Assembly (NCBI RefSeq): GCF_020509005.1
Contig: NC_063024.1
Location: 1,984,001 to 2,048,000, forward strand
From: Fulvia fulva
Taxonomy: Eukaryota; Ascomycota; Dothideomycetes; Mycosphaerellales; Mycosphaerellaceae
Reading direction: 5' to 3'
DNA: 64,000 bases
The first letter of the stretch is position 1, and each line of letters opens with the position of its first letter. Positions 36,901 to 47,000 of this stretch are shown here, one piece after another. The position numbers and the translations under genes are program-made. Under the pieces are notes generated by a model. It made no database searches, was not told the origin of the DNA, and saw only the letters and a program-made list of their open reading frames with translations.

Positions 36901-38613
36901 GCCATGCAATCAGTGGACAGTTCAATACCATGGGATAGCGAATTCCTGGAAGAAGTTGAGGAAATGGCCTTTGCAGCAACTGTAGAAGCCATTGCATACA
37001 AGCAAGAGGTCCCAATTCCAAAATCCTACAAGGATGCTGTGAATGACAAGAAATGGGGACATCTTTGGAAGGAAGCAATCCAAAAGGAACTAGATGCTCT
37101 ACAGAGTAACAACACCTGGGAAAATTCTGTTCCACCAAAAGGAGCAAATCTGGTTACATCAAGATGGGTCTTTGATATTAAGAGAAGCATTAGTGGAGCT
37201 ATTGAAAAGTTCAAGGCTAGACTAGTTGCAAGGGGCTTCTCACAGAAGTTTGGTGTTGACTTTATGGAGACATTTGCACCTACAGTAAGACAGGACACCC
37301 TTAGGGTGTTTATGGCTATTGTGTGTAAGAAGGATCTTCATCTTCACCAAGTGGATGTGAACAATGCATTCACAGAAAGCACCCTCCATGAAGACATCTT
37401 CATGTTACCACCACCAGGAGTTGAGCTTCCACCAAACATGGTGTTCAAAATCCTCAAAAGCTTGTATGGACTTAAGCAAGCAGCTAGAGATTGGAATCAA
37501 CTCTGTGTGTCAAAGCTCAGAGAGATTGGATTCACACAGTCAGAAGTGGATCCATGCCTACTTATCCATAAGAAGAGGGAGATCATAATCCTTATACATG
37601 TGGATGACATTCCAATTGCTGCACCAAAGTTGACAGATGTTCTCTGGTTCAAAAGAGAACTTGGCAAGATCTTCAAGATCAAAGATCTAGGTGAACCTGA
37701 AAAGATCCTTGGCATGAGAGTCACAAGGGACAGGAAGAGAGGAATCCTGAAACTTGACCAAGGACACTTTGTTAGGGACAGCCTAGCCAAGATGGGAATG
37801 AACCATGAGAAGGCAGCACCTACACACTCACCCATGGACAGCTATGAGGCCCTCAAACCTTCAAGCCACATGGATGAGAGGTGTGACAAGGCAGAGTACC
37901 AGAGTATTAATGGTACTTGGATGTGGCCAGCAACAATCACAAGGCCAGACATTGCTTTTGCCCTAGGAAGGATGAGCTCATTTGTGAGTGACCCATCCAC
38001 CTACCACATGAAGGCTTTGAAGAAGATCACTAGGTACCTAAGATCATACCCTGATCTAGGACTTCAGTTCTCAAAGTCTGGAAAAGGACACCTTATTGGA
38101 TACTGTGATTCTGATTATGCAATGGACAAAGCAGACAGAGTCTCAATCCTTGGGTATGTCTTCTTCCTCTGTGGGGCACCAGTTTCTTGGATGAGCAAGA
38201 AGCAAAAGTCTGTAGCAACATCCACAATGGAGGCTGAATACATGGCTATGAATGCATGTGCGAAGCAGTCCCAATTCCTAGCTTCACTGCTGAGGGAAAT
38301 GGATTGTCCAGAGTTAGTGGGAGACTGTTCCCATCAACCAAGAATCACTGGAAACCAGGAGACTGTATCAAATTTGAGACCAGTCCAATTAAGAGGTGAC
38401 AATCAAGCTGCCCTCACCCTAGTGAAAGATGCACATGTTCATGACAAGTCGAAGCACATTGACATTGCCTATAACGCTGTTAGGAAACTTTGGTGGAGGA
38501 GGCTTATTGCTGTTGAGTACACCCCAACCTCTGAGATGGTTGCAGACGGGTTTACAAAACCAAAGACTGGTCCACACTTCCAGAGGTTTGTAAGCCAGCT
38601 GAACCTGTCATAA
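33982..38613 (+). CDS. Copia-3 Gag-Pol polyprotein, 1543 aa
   Basis: I start at the first ATG (33982); an earlier TTG frame extension is not needed. Order by residue: Gag (1-235); zinc knuckle C241-C253 with spacing CX2CX3HX4C; Lys/Ser-rich linker; aspartic protease with D376 in LLDSCASSHM (C replaces the usual G); GAG-pre-integrase (H521 onward); integrase catalytic D584, D646, E681; reverse transcriptase from about 1054 with VDD at 1207-1209; RNase H with D1376, E1417 and D1473. The frame is open to TAA at 38611-38613. Gag and Pol are in one frame, as usual for Copia, so Gag excess must come from processing or splicing. The protein acts in virus-like particles and in the nucleus. Confidence 0.96.
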   Translation: MDSYQEKTEEKGGKIPILGRDNWKRWFNLQRYKMESQSAFFAIDDLMEVSFDNIKGKTLKLQEEATTKEILNTPTWTRHNAVCNFSILSRITEEDEFELEGSCESGRAAEKWVYLWNKYSQVLPTHAHELTKQFVTFEMSEEFTIRSAWTHLVSLGKRIADVDPEGQHYRKADVRMTQLLSSLPPDYHVARDTIMAQPKMDHERTLKILEAQEARLDPSKAEYGMAATWVKPSGLARPLSCLLCEKDHLIKDCPSLPEARKVLRSHSQPPSSQNTTHVKKKRTPPPTSRRTPREKSSMEELKKMVKKLSSDMLSLQKNQAQSYTSKAKKTGKGFSAQESPCSSSPETMSDDDEYDEVAHSTAEVQGKFPSSEWLLDSCASSHMTDQSCLFRSMTPLTRKKWIKVGGGFLLATHIGNAEMSGRAGRKVVLENVLLVPKLGVNLVSWNQFSKQFGVQPPSFSLVSPSGETVVQTKLLGGVPFIDEISPLLQERAHYSSCAPPMENAFVTAQSETDLKQWELWHRRFAHFGKNLLQNLHKVTDLKEPIPIPKDGFHQCRVCSIAKMKKYKGKVTERRPERLALVSIDICGPLPISRLGFKYWLEIVDNFSRKKWTFPLRKREDAPVALQNWKIKAERKSSAQLKAVRLDNAKELIALVKQWEKDLGIGLEPTEAYNSLQNGPVERSIQTSEDSIRAMLEEAKMPVEFWPEALEAQTYMRNKLPNGPDYDGFKVSPDEAFDGIKPTINHLKVWGCKAVVYMDTRSQPQWARSDKLMNRGKEAVFIGYVENTAKAWLFWEPDMRAVKQHTHADFFEDQPGGDMGLNVPTLNLPSSAPARKPLGRPRKNVSLGQSTYHSGVHQSPPEIDQPIESPKVAQPRKLFVQLPQPPENVGEFQKIDQPIERSSLDPQEIDVTRSQVTVPKSSLGKRKADYDVEGYDMKQKAPRSMVPKPELTTEVGEAMDLSENLAAFHQAFFAAMQSVDSSIPWDSEFLEEVEEMAFAATVEAIAYKQEVPIPKSYKDAVNDKKWGHLWKEAIQKELDALQSNNTWENSVPPKGANLVTSRWVFDIKRSISGAIEKFKARLVARGFSQKFGVDFMETFAPTVRQDTLRVFMAIVCKKDLHLHQVDVNNAFTESTLHEDIFMLPPPGVELPPNMVFKILKSLYGLKQAARDWNQLCVSKLREIGFTQSEVDPCLLIHKKREIIILIHVDDIPIAAPKLTDVLWFKRELGKIFKIKDLGEPEKILGMRVTRDRKRGILKLDQGHFVRDSLAKMGMNHEKAAPTHSPMDSYEALKPSSHMDERCDKAEYQSINGTWMWPATITRPDIAFALGRMSSFVSDPSTYHMKALKKITRYLRSYPDLGLQFSKSGKGHLIGYCDSDYAMDKADRVSILGYVFFLCGAPVSWMSKKQKSVATSTMEAEYMAMNACAKQSQFLASLLREMDCPELVGDCSHQPRITGNQETVSNLRPVQLRGDNQAALTLVKDAHVHDKSKHIDIAYNAVRKLWWRRLIAVEYTPTSEMVADGFTKPKTGPHFQRFVSQLNLS

Positions 38614-38666
38614 AAAGGTCCAAGTACTATTGACAGGAAGTGAGCAGACTGTAACCTCCCATACGA

Positions 38667-38678
38667 GATGAGTGGGAG
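38667..38678 (+). promoter_or_regulatory. Copia-3 polypurine tract
   Basis: GATGAGTGGGAG ends directly at the 3' LTR (38679). Copia-2 has AGTGGGAG at the same place, which supports a plus-strand priming role. Confidence 0.8.
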
Positions 38679-38914
38679 TGTTAAGATGTAGCATCTCAAA
38701 GGGAGTCAACAATCAGGAAGTGATCTGGCAGCCTGAGGCATCCACAATGACTCAGCTTGTAGGGAGATACCTTCTCTCCCCTTTAGCTTAGATAGACATC
38801 TAACACAATCAACATATTGGTTCCTGATATATTGCTGCATGCTCGTGCTATTAGTCAGTTGAAGATTGATCTCTTACTCCACTCCGCTGCCATCCACCCG
38901 TACCTGTTTTAACA
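38679..38914 (+). repeat. Copia-3 3' LTR
   Basis: 236 bp, identical to the 5' LTR except T at 38910 instead of C. It is followed by GGATT at 38915-38919. Confidence 0.97.
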
Positions 38915-39400
38915 GGATTATAGAATTATAGAATTATAGGGTTTTAGCTAGCGAGGTAGTAAGTTAGAGTTTTTTATAGACTACTAGTAGAGTATAGAGC
39001 AATAGAGCAATAGCTATATATATTATTACTAGGAGAGAGGATATGACCCTTAGTATCTTATAAGCGTACGGGTTAATTCTCTTACGACTAGGATATATTT
39101 ACGATCGGAGCGGCGGATTTCCTAGTACGCTTATAAGCTACTAAGAATACGAAATAGCCCTAGTAGATATTATTATTACTAGGGGGAGAGGATTGGTATA
39201 TATAATTTAGGCTTACGTATCTATAGATTTATCTACTTAATAAGCGCTAGGTAAGCTTAGTAATATATTTGCGTATCTTTTAAGCGCTAAGACCCCGTAA
39301 CAGTTCGTAAGGAGGTGTAATATAGAAGGTGTAGCCTTCAATTTGAATTTAGGGGCTCTAGTTTATAGATATCGCTATTACCGTCTGGTTCGGTCTTTTG
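38915..39400. repeat. RIP-like repeat remnant with inverted and direct repeats
   Basis: TA-rich sequence continuing the pre-insertion locus of Copia-2 and Copia-3. A 20-bp inverted repeat with one mismatch lies at 39050-39069 and 39125-39144 (GTACGCTTATAAG core). A direct repeat, ATTATTACTAGG followed by a purine run, recurs at about 39022 and 39172. No coding domain is readable. A degraded DNA transposon or LTR piece is possible. Confidence 0.5.
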
Positions 39401-40214
39401 GCTATATGTACGCACCTTAACTCTAGTAGTAATAGAGTTGACACCGACTAATTGTAGAAGAAGGAAGTGGGTTCTTCTTATATAGGACAAGTCTTAACAA
39501 ATACTACGTCTACCTACCGGGGGCGTACGATTGGATCGAGACATATTAACTCTACAACACATAGTGTCGTCTTAGACCATCCACTTCTGAAACCTCTCCC
39601 TGTCAAAAAATGTGCTGTTGGCGGTTGTGAACCTCTAAAGGTAAGCGTAGCGGAGTGGAGCTCTCTACTAACCCTTCTAGACTACAAAGTAGCGTGCGAT
39701 CCACGCTACCGCTACCCGACGTACAGTGCTTATTATACGACGACATAGGCGTTAGCGACGAGTATATGTTTGCGAGTTCACCAACAGGCACAGTGCGGTA
39801 GGTCATGTGACCCTAAAACTTGAAAGTTGACCAATCAGAGCGGGCGCCAAGGCTAGTTGAGGGCTGGTATAGAGCTTCACTCCCTCGCTGACGCCTCACC
39901 TACGTACTCGCAAGCTCGTACTCCGGTGTGGCTAGCGCTCGGTCGCTACGCTTAACCACCCAACCCGCTCGAAAGCCTGCTTCATTTTCCATATTTTCCA
40001 GAAGATCCCTTGCATTCGATGGACATCATTCCGCACGAGTGACTTCCCCTTGCGTAGACACTTTAGTTGCACCTGAAAGATGTCCCGCTTGACTCGGAGA
40101 TACTTGGCGCACGACATGCGGAGCGTTGATGCGACGAGCAATTCTTGTGGATGCAAGTGGGTTCTGTCAGGGTCGTGGGAGAGATCTATTGGTTCGCCAT
40201 GGGTCCACTTCACC
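39401..40214. other. Intergenic transition from repeat to gene space
   Basis: Composition returns to normal near 39,550. A 93-codon frame (39467-39748) has no coding character. ACCAATCAGA, a CCAAT-type element, occurs near 39829. I see no gene here; part is the 3' flank of the following minus-strand gene. Confidence 0.4.
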
Positions 40215-42724
40215 TCAAGCTTGTTGGAAGCGGCGTCGTCGAGTGATTGTGTGGGGGGGACAGTAGTTAGGAAGAGACCTCCAATCCTCGGCGCTGTGTC
40301 TGACAGTGGGCTGAGTGGACTTTGGGGCTTTGAACGGCTTGAGCTTGAGTTTGGTCAGTTTGGCCTTGGGCAGCTTGTGCTTGGGCATCTTGAGCTTGAC
40401 CGGGAGAGATCTATCTGCCACTCTCGTTTTGTCTTGGGCGACGTCTGGTCCGGCGGTGGTTGTCAAAGATGGCCGTGATGAATCCATATCTGCGTCGATA
40501 GAGTCCAAGTCTGCTTTCATCGTGCGCGACGACAACGATGTTGGAGTGTCATGGACATCGCTAGTACTCACTGCGACGTCCATGGCCGAGCTGTGCGCTT
40601 GAAGCTTCCGCCTGGACATCACGTCCGCGCATCGTATCATGACAAACTCGGACGAATGCGGTGGCAATATCGCCACCCCGGGAAACAGCGTGTAAGCAAC
40701 CTCGTGAGGCTCCTGAAGCTCCCGAGGGCTGTGTGCATACAGCGGGCTCATGGACGTGTTGTCGAACAGTGAACCAGCTCCTGGCCAAAACAACTTGAAG
40801 TCATAGCCCGTACGCGCCAGGTCCAGCTGGAATGCTGCTGCTTTGTGCATGACTTCTTGGACTTGTGCGGGTACTTCCAATTGCCAGGTCAGGTTGGCAA
40901 CCTTGTCGTTCACGACTCCTGCCATGTGAGCAACGCGCATGAGGTATGGATGGGCATTGCGGATGAAGGTTTCCGCCAAGTCTGTAGTCTCTGATTGATA
41001 TTGACTGACAATGGAACGTCCCGCGGTGTGAAATGTGGACCCTAGCAGATGGAGTCCCGGGCTTGTAGTGTCACCTTCTGCAATTGACGTTAGTGTGCGA
41101 CATAAGCTTCGATTATTTTGCTCTTGTTGTGTGGAAGGTCCCTACCGTTCTCCAGAGCCTGCATGCCCTGCTGACGAGCTCGTTTCCCCATGTCGTCAGA
41201 GATCCACAGTCCCTCGTAGATGAAAGCTCCCAACAATGCCGTGAGAACACTGCTCGGCATCAGAATGCGAGCCTCTTGGAGTGCCACAAAAGTTTCATCC
41301 CAATCGTTACCCCAGCATCGCCGCATCAAGGTAGACAGCGCTGCGCAGTAAGAACCGTAACGAGGAGCCGTATGCGCGCCTCTCAACTCGATGCACTGTC
41401 CGGAATTTGTCCATACTTGACCGACATCTTTAGCCAGATTGTCTGCTGAGCGGCGTAGCGTGGGAATATCAAGACCCGTCGAATGCTCGCGGAGACTGCG
41501 GGTCGGTACACACGAGCTTGTCGTGACATAATGATCCGCAAGCTGCAATGCAGACCGACAAGGCTGGGGCACCTCAAGGGTCGATGAGACGCACTTCTCA
41601 GACCGATGAGGCTCCGCTGGGCCATTCGAAGTTCTGTTGCGTAGCGGATATCGAGAATGCGGCGAAGTAGTGTGCTCTCGGAAGTGATGGATGGAGCAGG
41701 TCTCACTGCCCTGTATTACCGTTGACAGTTCGGACACCACTGGGAATGGCGCGTGTTCATACTGTCGACCGTGAGAGTTGCGCTTTGCGGAGCTGGTTTC
41801 CTTGGGACGGAGGGTATCACTGGCAGTCTGCAACGTTCGTATGTACTCGACCGCGGCTTGTAAGATGTCCGCTTCTTTCAGCTTCCGAGGTTCACATCGC
41901 ACGCTGGGAATCAGTTTCGCTAGTGTGTCGAAGTGTTTTCTCTGTGCCTTCTGATAGTTTCGGATACCACGCGCCTCTTTGGTCGGCTTTGTTGACTTCA
42001 ATGTCATCGCCGGTGCTTTCCGAGGCCGTAGAGGCGGTACACCATTTTCCACCTCACTGTCCGGACAGGGTACGTCTGCATGAAGGACAGGAATTGGATC
42101 GTGGCGATCCTTTACTGCTCGGCCCACGGAGGCCTGGATTTTGTAGAGGTATGGTTTCTCAATGATGTCTGAGCCATGGGACCACACCGAGGAGTGGGGA
42201 GGGGTACCAGAGGATCCTTGGATAGGATGAATTCGCACAGTGTCTAGGAATCTGCTGCGTAAGTGAGTTGGCTCCCACAACACTAGGTTCCCCGGTGAGG
42301 CTTGTCGTTGGTGTCTGAGATCATGATGCTGAATCAAAGCTTTCAATGCCAGAAGTTGAGACTGTCTATCTCAGAACTTGTAATCCGGCTGCTTACAGAC
42401 CTGCTTTGTACAGTCGATATCGCGCAGTATTATCGCATAGCTCCGTCGAGTGGCTTCTGCTGCAGCAGCCCAACTTGATGCGGTGAGCTGCGACGTTTTC
42501 GCTTGAGATGGTCTCGAGAGCGGAGGTGTGGCATCGCCAGTCACAGAAGTATTTGGTGCCTCTTCACAGCTCTGCGTGGCTGAGATGAAGCCCTGATGGG
42601 GTGAGACCAATCCGCCGCCCAGGGTGCGCTGCGGAGCAACTGAGCACGAACGAACATCGGCGCTAGTGTTCGAGGCCAAGGCCATACAGCCAGGACTGGC
42701 GACTTGCTCCTGGGGGCAAGCCAT
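40215..42724 (-). CDS. bHLH-domain protein with a lysine-rich tail (putative transcription factor)
   Basis: Three proposed exons (42724-42397, 42339-41146, 41077-40215) give 794 residues. The 68-bp intron 2 (GTAGGG...TTGCAG) is well supported by frame continuity. The 57-bp intron 1 (GTAAGC...AAG) is tentative. A basic helix-loop-helix lies at about residues 231-278: RNYQKAQRKHFDTLAKLIPSV as basic region and helix 1, then LKEADILQAAVEYIRTLQ as helix 2. The basic region lacks the full H-E-R set, so E-box binding is uncertain. A helical region of unknown function covers about 400-640. The tail holds repeated K-x-K motifs (KLPKAKLTKLKLKPFKAPK). Target genes unknown. Confidence 0.75.
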
Positions 42725-43290
42725 GCCACTGTGCGATCGTTTTGTCGAATCGGTGAATGATGACACAGCGTCCAAACGTCCGTGATTCAAGTCAGCGTCC
42801 TGCAGTGATGGCTTTCGCAGAAGGCAGGTTGTTCAACGGCGGACAACTCGTCTCGCTCGTGCAGGACCGCGGGCAAACAAGCAAGGTACGGCCTAGGAGG
42901 TACATCTGCCGAGCTTTGCGCCAGATATCTCGTACAGCCACCCGGGCGGCTGTAACATCCCACTGTTGCACGCGTTGCTCCAGCCTCCAGGTGGGGCCGA
43001 TCATTCTGGTCGACCGACATGAGTGCAGCGTCTGTCGTGTGGCACAGCGTGACACCACACACCCCGGCGAACCGATCTTTCCCACATAGCGTAGAGCCAA
43101 TCAGCCGATCAGCTGGTATGGTTGAGTCTGGCCAGAGCGCGTTTACTCGCGGCACGAAAGCGCGGTATGTGCTCTGCCGAGTCGCACTACGCACGTTGAC
43201 GTTGGCATTGCCGCCAACAGAGGTCCGCTTCTCTCAAGAAAAGGCTGGTGGAGGTCATAAGCAGTCCCGCCTGGCTCAAACGACGACGAC

Positions 43291-43332
<42 letters not shown>

Positions 43333-44074
43333 AATGATGATACTGATGATGCTGATGATGCTGATGATGCTGATGATGCTGATGATGCTGATGATGCTGA
43401 CGATGTTCATGGCATTGATGACACGGATTTGAGAGTGCTGCTGTTTACAGATTACAGCGCCGCTGCCTCGAACCGAGCCTCCGGCCCGCGCCCCGGCCGT
43501 GCTGTGGAGACGACATGGACACCTTAGGCGACTTGTCTCAATCGTCATCTTACCTCCTACCATGCAGCTAGAACTGACATGCAGAGTGTCCCTACAACTC
43601 CCACTAATCAGCCTGTCAGCCAACCCAACAGATGCCATAGGTTGCGTCTACTCACGGCGTATTCCTTGCACGCCTCCGCTGCATTCCTCCGCTGCTGCCC
43701 GCTGCCGTCCACCGCCTAGTACGTTGATTGACCGTGACAGGCATTGAAACGACGTAACCTGGATGCAGCTGTTCGAACGCCCGACCGAATGACTGTAAGG
43801 TGGGCTGCAAGGGGCCCCTGTCATCACATGTCGACAGAGTGGCTGAGATGCAGCCGGAGCACTGACAGTAGACCTATTGCGAAGACAGCACCCGTATCTA
43901 GCGTATGATCGATAGGTACGGGCCAGTCGGGACCATGGCAGTAGTCCTACAGTATGCCCAGTACCCAGACATTCCTCATGATTGCGTGCACGCCTCAATG
44001 CAGACAGCATCCCTTCTATAGATCGCCGTCAACACACCTGCACGGACGGTTCTCGCTTGTCCTTAACAATAGCA
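42725..44074. other. Intergenic region with a (GAT)n microsatellite
   Basis: It contains the probable promoter of the bHLH gene and of the rightward gene at 44075. A trinucleotide tract occupies about 43281-43410. Open frames through the repeat read as poly-Met or poly-Ile and are rejected. No other gene is visible. Confidence 0.45.
43281..43410. repeat. Trinucleotide microsatellite (CGA/GAT/GCTGAT)
   Basis: It runs from CGACGACGAC into a long GAT/ATG array, then (CTGATGATG)-type imperfect repeats. It is likely variable in length between strains. Confidence 0.95.
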
Positions 44075-47000
44075 ATGTCGACTGCTGGTATTGGAGAAAT
44101 CGATCGTTCAAAGCCCTACCTGCATCTGAGCATCGATGATGGCTGCGGCCAACAGAAGACCAGAGCACTGTTGCACATCCCTGGAGAGACAGCTCAAGGC
44201 CTGGACATCGATCGAAAGCTTGAATGTCCAGCACTGGTCTGGGGCTGCAAGACACTTGAGCAGCAATTTATAATTTATCACGACGGACAAGAGCAACGTT
44301 TGAAATGGGGAGAACGAGAGGTTGGAGAATGGTTGAATCAACACCCTGATCAACACACTCGGGTAATCGAAAATCCGAAGCTGGCCCTGTGTCCAACATA
44401 CGATGATAAAGCGACTGGCAGCTTGCAAAAGCTGGTTGGTCGCGTGTTTCAGACCCTAGGTGGGAGGCATGGCGACCCTGTGAACCTCCGAGAATTCAAG
44501 ATTCTCCAGTATCGTGAAATTCGCCGTCGCGTCATTGAATGGTACAAGCAGTATTATGCTGCCTCGCCTGACTTTGGACCGGACTTTTAGGACACCATCC
44601 AGATCGAATCGCTCATTACCGTGCCCGCAATCTGGACAGAAGAGGCACGTTCCTTGCTTCGCAGTGCAGCCTTTGCGGCTGGCCTGACGAACCTCCAATT
44701 GGGCTTGGAGCCACTGTGTGCAGCGGCTCTGATAATGCCAACGATGTTGGAACGTCGCGCCCTGAAGGTAATCAGTATTGACACCGAGCCAATGCCACAC
44801 GCTGACGGTGTCTAGTATGGTCAGTCTTTCGCCTTCATCGATCGAGGGCACTCCACAAGTGTAAGCTTAGTTCATAAACAGTCCGAAGACTTGTTTTGAC
44901 TGACACAAGGGCAGGACCGGGCCCTTGTTCGCTACAATGAGCCCACCAATGAGAATGACACACCACAGCTGGAAATCGTTGGCCCACCAGATGGTAGGCT
45001 CCACCCTTGCGAGGATGATTTCGCTAATAGTATGCAGGTGACATGTTTGGTGCTCACACAGTACACGACCTGATGTGCGGTTGGGTCCCTGGATGCAAAG
45101 AAATTGTTGATAACAAAGGCCTGGTCGCTACGCTAGAGCAGTTGGGCGGTCTCGAAGAGAAGGAGTTCTTCCGGCCATTCTCTGTTGAGATTGGTAGAAA
45201 GAAAGAACTCATTCCTCAACCTTTCACCGTCACAATCTCTGCGAAAGCATCATGGCGCGATATACCTCATGGTCGTGACCAGTTCCTGATATCCGTCCCG
45301 AGGTAAGCTTCCGTGCTGTCCAGTACGTATACAATGGCTAACATTTCCAGCGAAATCATGCAGGAGAAGCTGAGTGCTTGGGCTCGCGACGCCGTGGAAC
45401 AAGACGAGCGATGGCTAAGACAGCTCAAGGTGGTAAGTCGTGGTCGTCAAGCTCACTTCTTGAGCTGCAGCATCCACATCTCCGCCCATGCTCTGTAGCT
45501 GACCACCCTCGACAGAAAACCTGCGGTATTATACTAACAGGAGGCGGCAACAAATGTCGTACGATGAAGGAGCGGCTCCAACAAGTAACAACGCGCTTGT
45601 TCGCTCAGAATGTTCTTCCAAGTGACCTGGAAGACGCTGTTGCGCGGGGCGCTTTGATGCGTTACCCTCAGAACGTTGCTGATGAGCTTCCCTTCGGCTA
45701 CTTCTATCTCGGACAAATTCAACCGCTAGACTGGAAGTTGCATCAGGACATCTGCAGATCAGCAATTTGGAAGCTGGATCGGAGAGAGCGAAAGATGAAA
45801 GGTGTCCCCCAGCCTGGCCTGATATCGTCATACGAGAACGGTGAATACATGACCAAGCACCGCTTGAAGCCCTTGGTTTTCCGCACAAAGAACGGACTGG
45901 GTGCGGAACAGTCTATCCAAAGCTTCTGTGTTCACATGACTTTCCCTGTGGATCTACACTACGAGTATGCCATCGACCTTTTGATCTACTTCGCCGAGAC
46001 AAAGCAGAAAGACAATAGTGCTGCACATGACAAGCTTGGGAGACTGAGACACGGTATCAAGGAACCTATAAGAGAATTTGTAAATGTCGACATAGACTGG
46101 GGCTACTGGCAAGACAGATTTACACACTACGAGTCCGAGGGTAGTACCTGGCTCGACATTGAAGGAATTGTAGAAGGAGAAATCACAGACGCCGGCTTCA
46201 GGATCCATGTCACGCTATTGGAGCCTGGAGAACAGGTGCAGATGCTGCCTGCGACCGGCCAGCCTGATGCTCATGCAGACTACAGAGTCCTGCATCAACT
46301 CACGTCAGAGATATGGTCACCGCACCGCTCTCACCAGATCAGCGACAACGTGACTAGAAAACGTGTCCGTCCAACCAGGAAGCGTGCAATTGGCAAACTT
46401 CCAGCACATGTCCCCAACAAACGACCAGTCGGTAGCACACATTTGCCGACCCCAGCAACATCCGATAATCAATCATCCGTGGAACCAGACAGCACGACTG
46501 TTGATCGACAGGCGAGTACTCAGATGCGTAGCTCTCGTGCTTCAGCCTCCGCAGCCGTACCTGGCAACCATGCAGACGACATCTTGAATCGAACGTCACC
46601 ATCGTCGCCCCGGCCCAGTATAATCAAAGAAGCTGACCACACGCTTGGCTGTCATGCACGCTCAGCTCAAAGCAAGACTTCGCCTGGCCCATCGAGGAAG
46701 AGGCAGAGGAAAGCAACCGCACGCACGTCCAGCGTGTGCATGGAATGCGCGACCGCGAAGAGAAAGTGCATCGCCACCGACACTCCTGGGGTCGGAAAAT
46801 GCCGACACTGTGATGCTCAGAACTTCGACTGTACCCACAACAACAGACCCTCATCCGTACGACCATGCGACCGATGTGCCAAACACAATCGGCCATGTAA
46901 CGCACGCGATGAGACGGGCAACCTTCGGTGCTTCAATTGTGCCAGGCGAAGAAACAGATGTACCTTCGGACGCAAGGGATCCCCGCAGCGCGAACAATTT

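Larger units (their letters stand above)
33298..38914 (+). mobile_element. Copia-3: intact, apparently young Ty1/copia retrotransposon
   Basis: 5617 bp with 236-bp LTRs (33298-33533 and 38679-38914) that differ at a single base, a 5-bp GGATT duplication, a priming site at 33534, a polypurine tract at 38667-38678, and one uninterrupted polyprotein. CpA and TpG are abundant, so it has escaped RIP, unlike its close relatives Copia-1 and Copia-2. The internal proteins of all three are clearly homologous, but the LTRs of Copia-3 are largely different. It sits 58 bp to the right of the Copia-2 insertion site. Everything required for transposition appears present. Confidence 0.97.

Noticed and set aside
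39467..39748. 93-codon frame near the repeat edge
   Set aside because: Unnatural composition, starts in repeat-derived sequence, and no motif.
43276..43638. Frames encoding poly-Met or poly-Ile
   Set aside because: They are created by the GAT trinucleotide array and have no other coding signal.
44540..44590. 49-bp intron with donor GTACAAG to remove the TAG
   Set aside because: Good branch and acceptor, but it shifts the frame away from the clear IQIESLITVPAIW sequence downstream.
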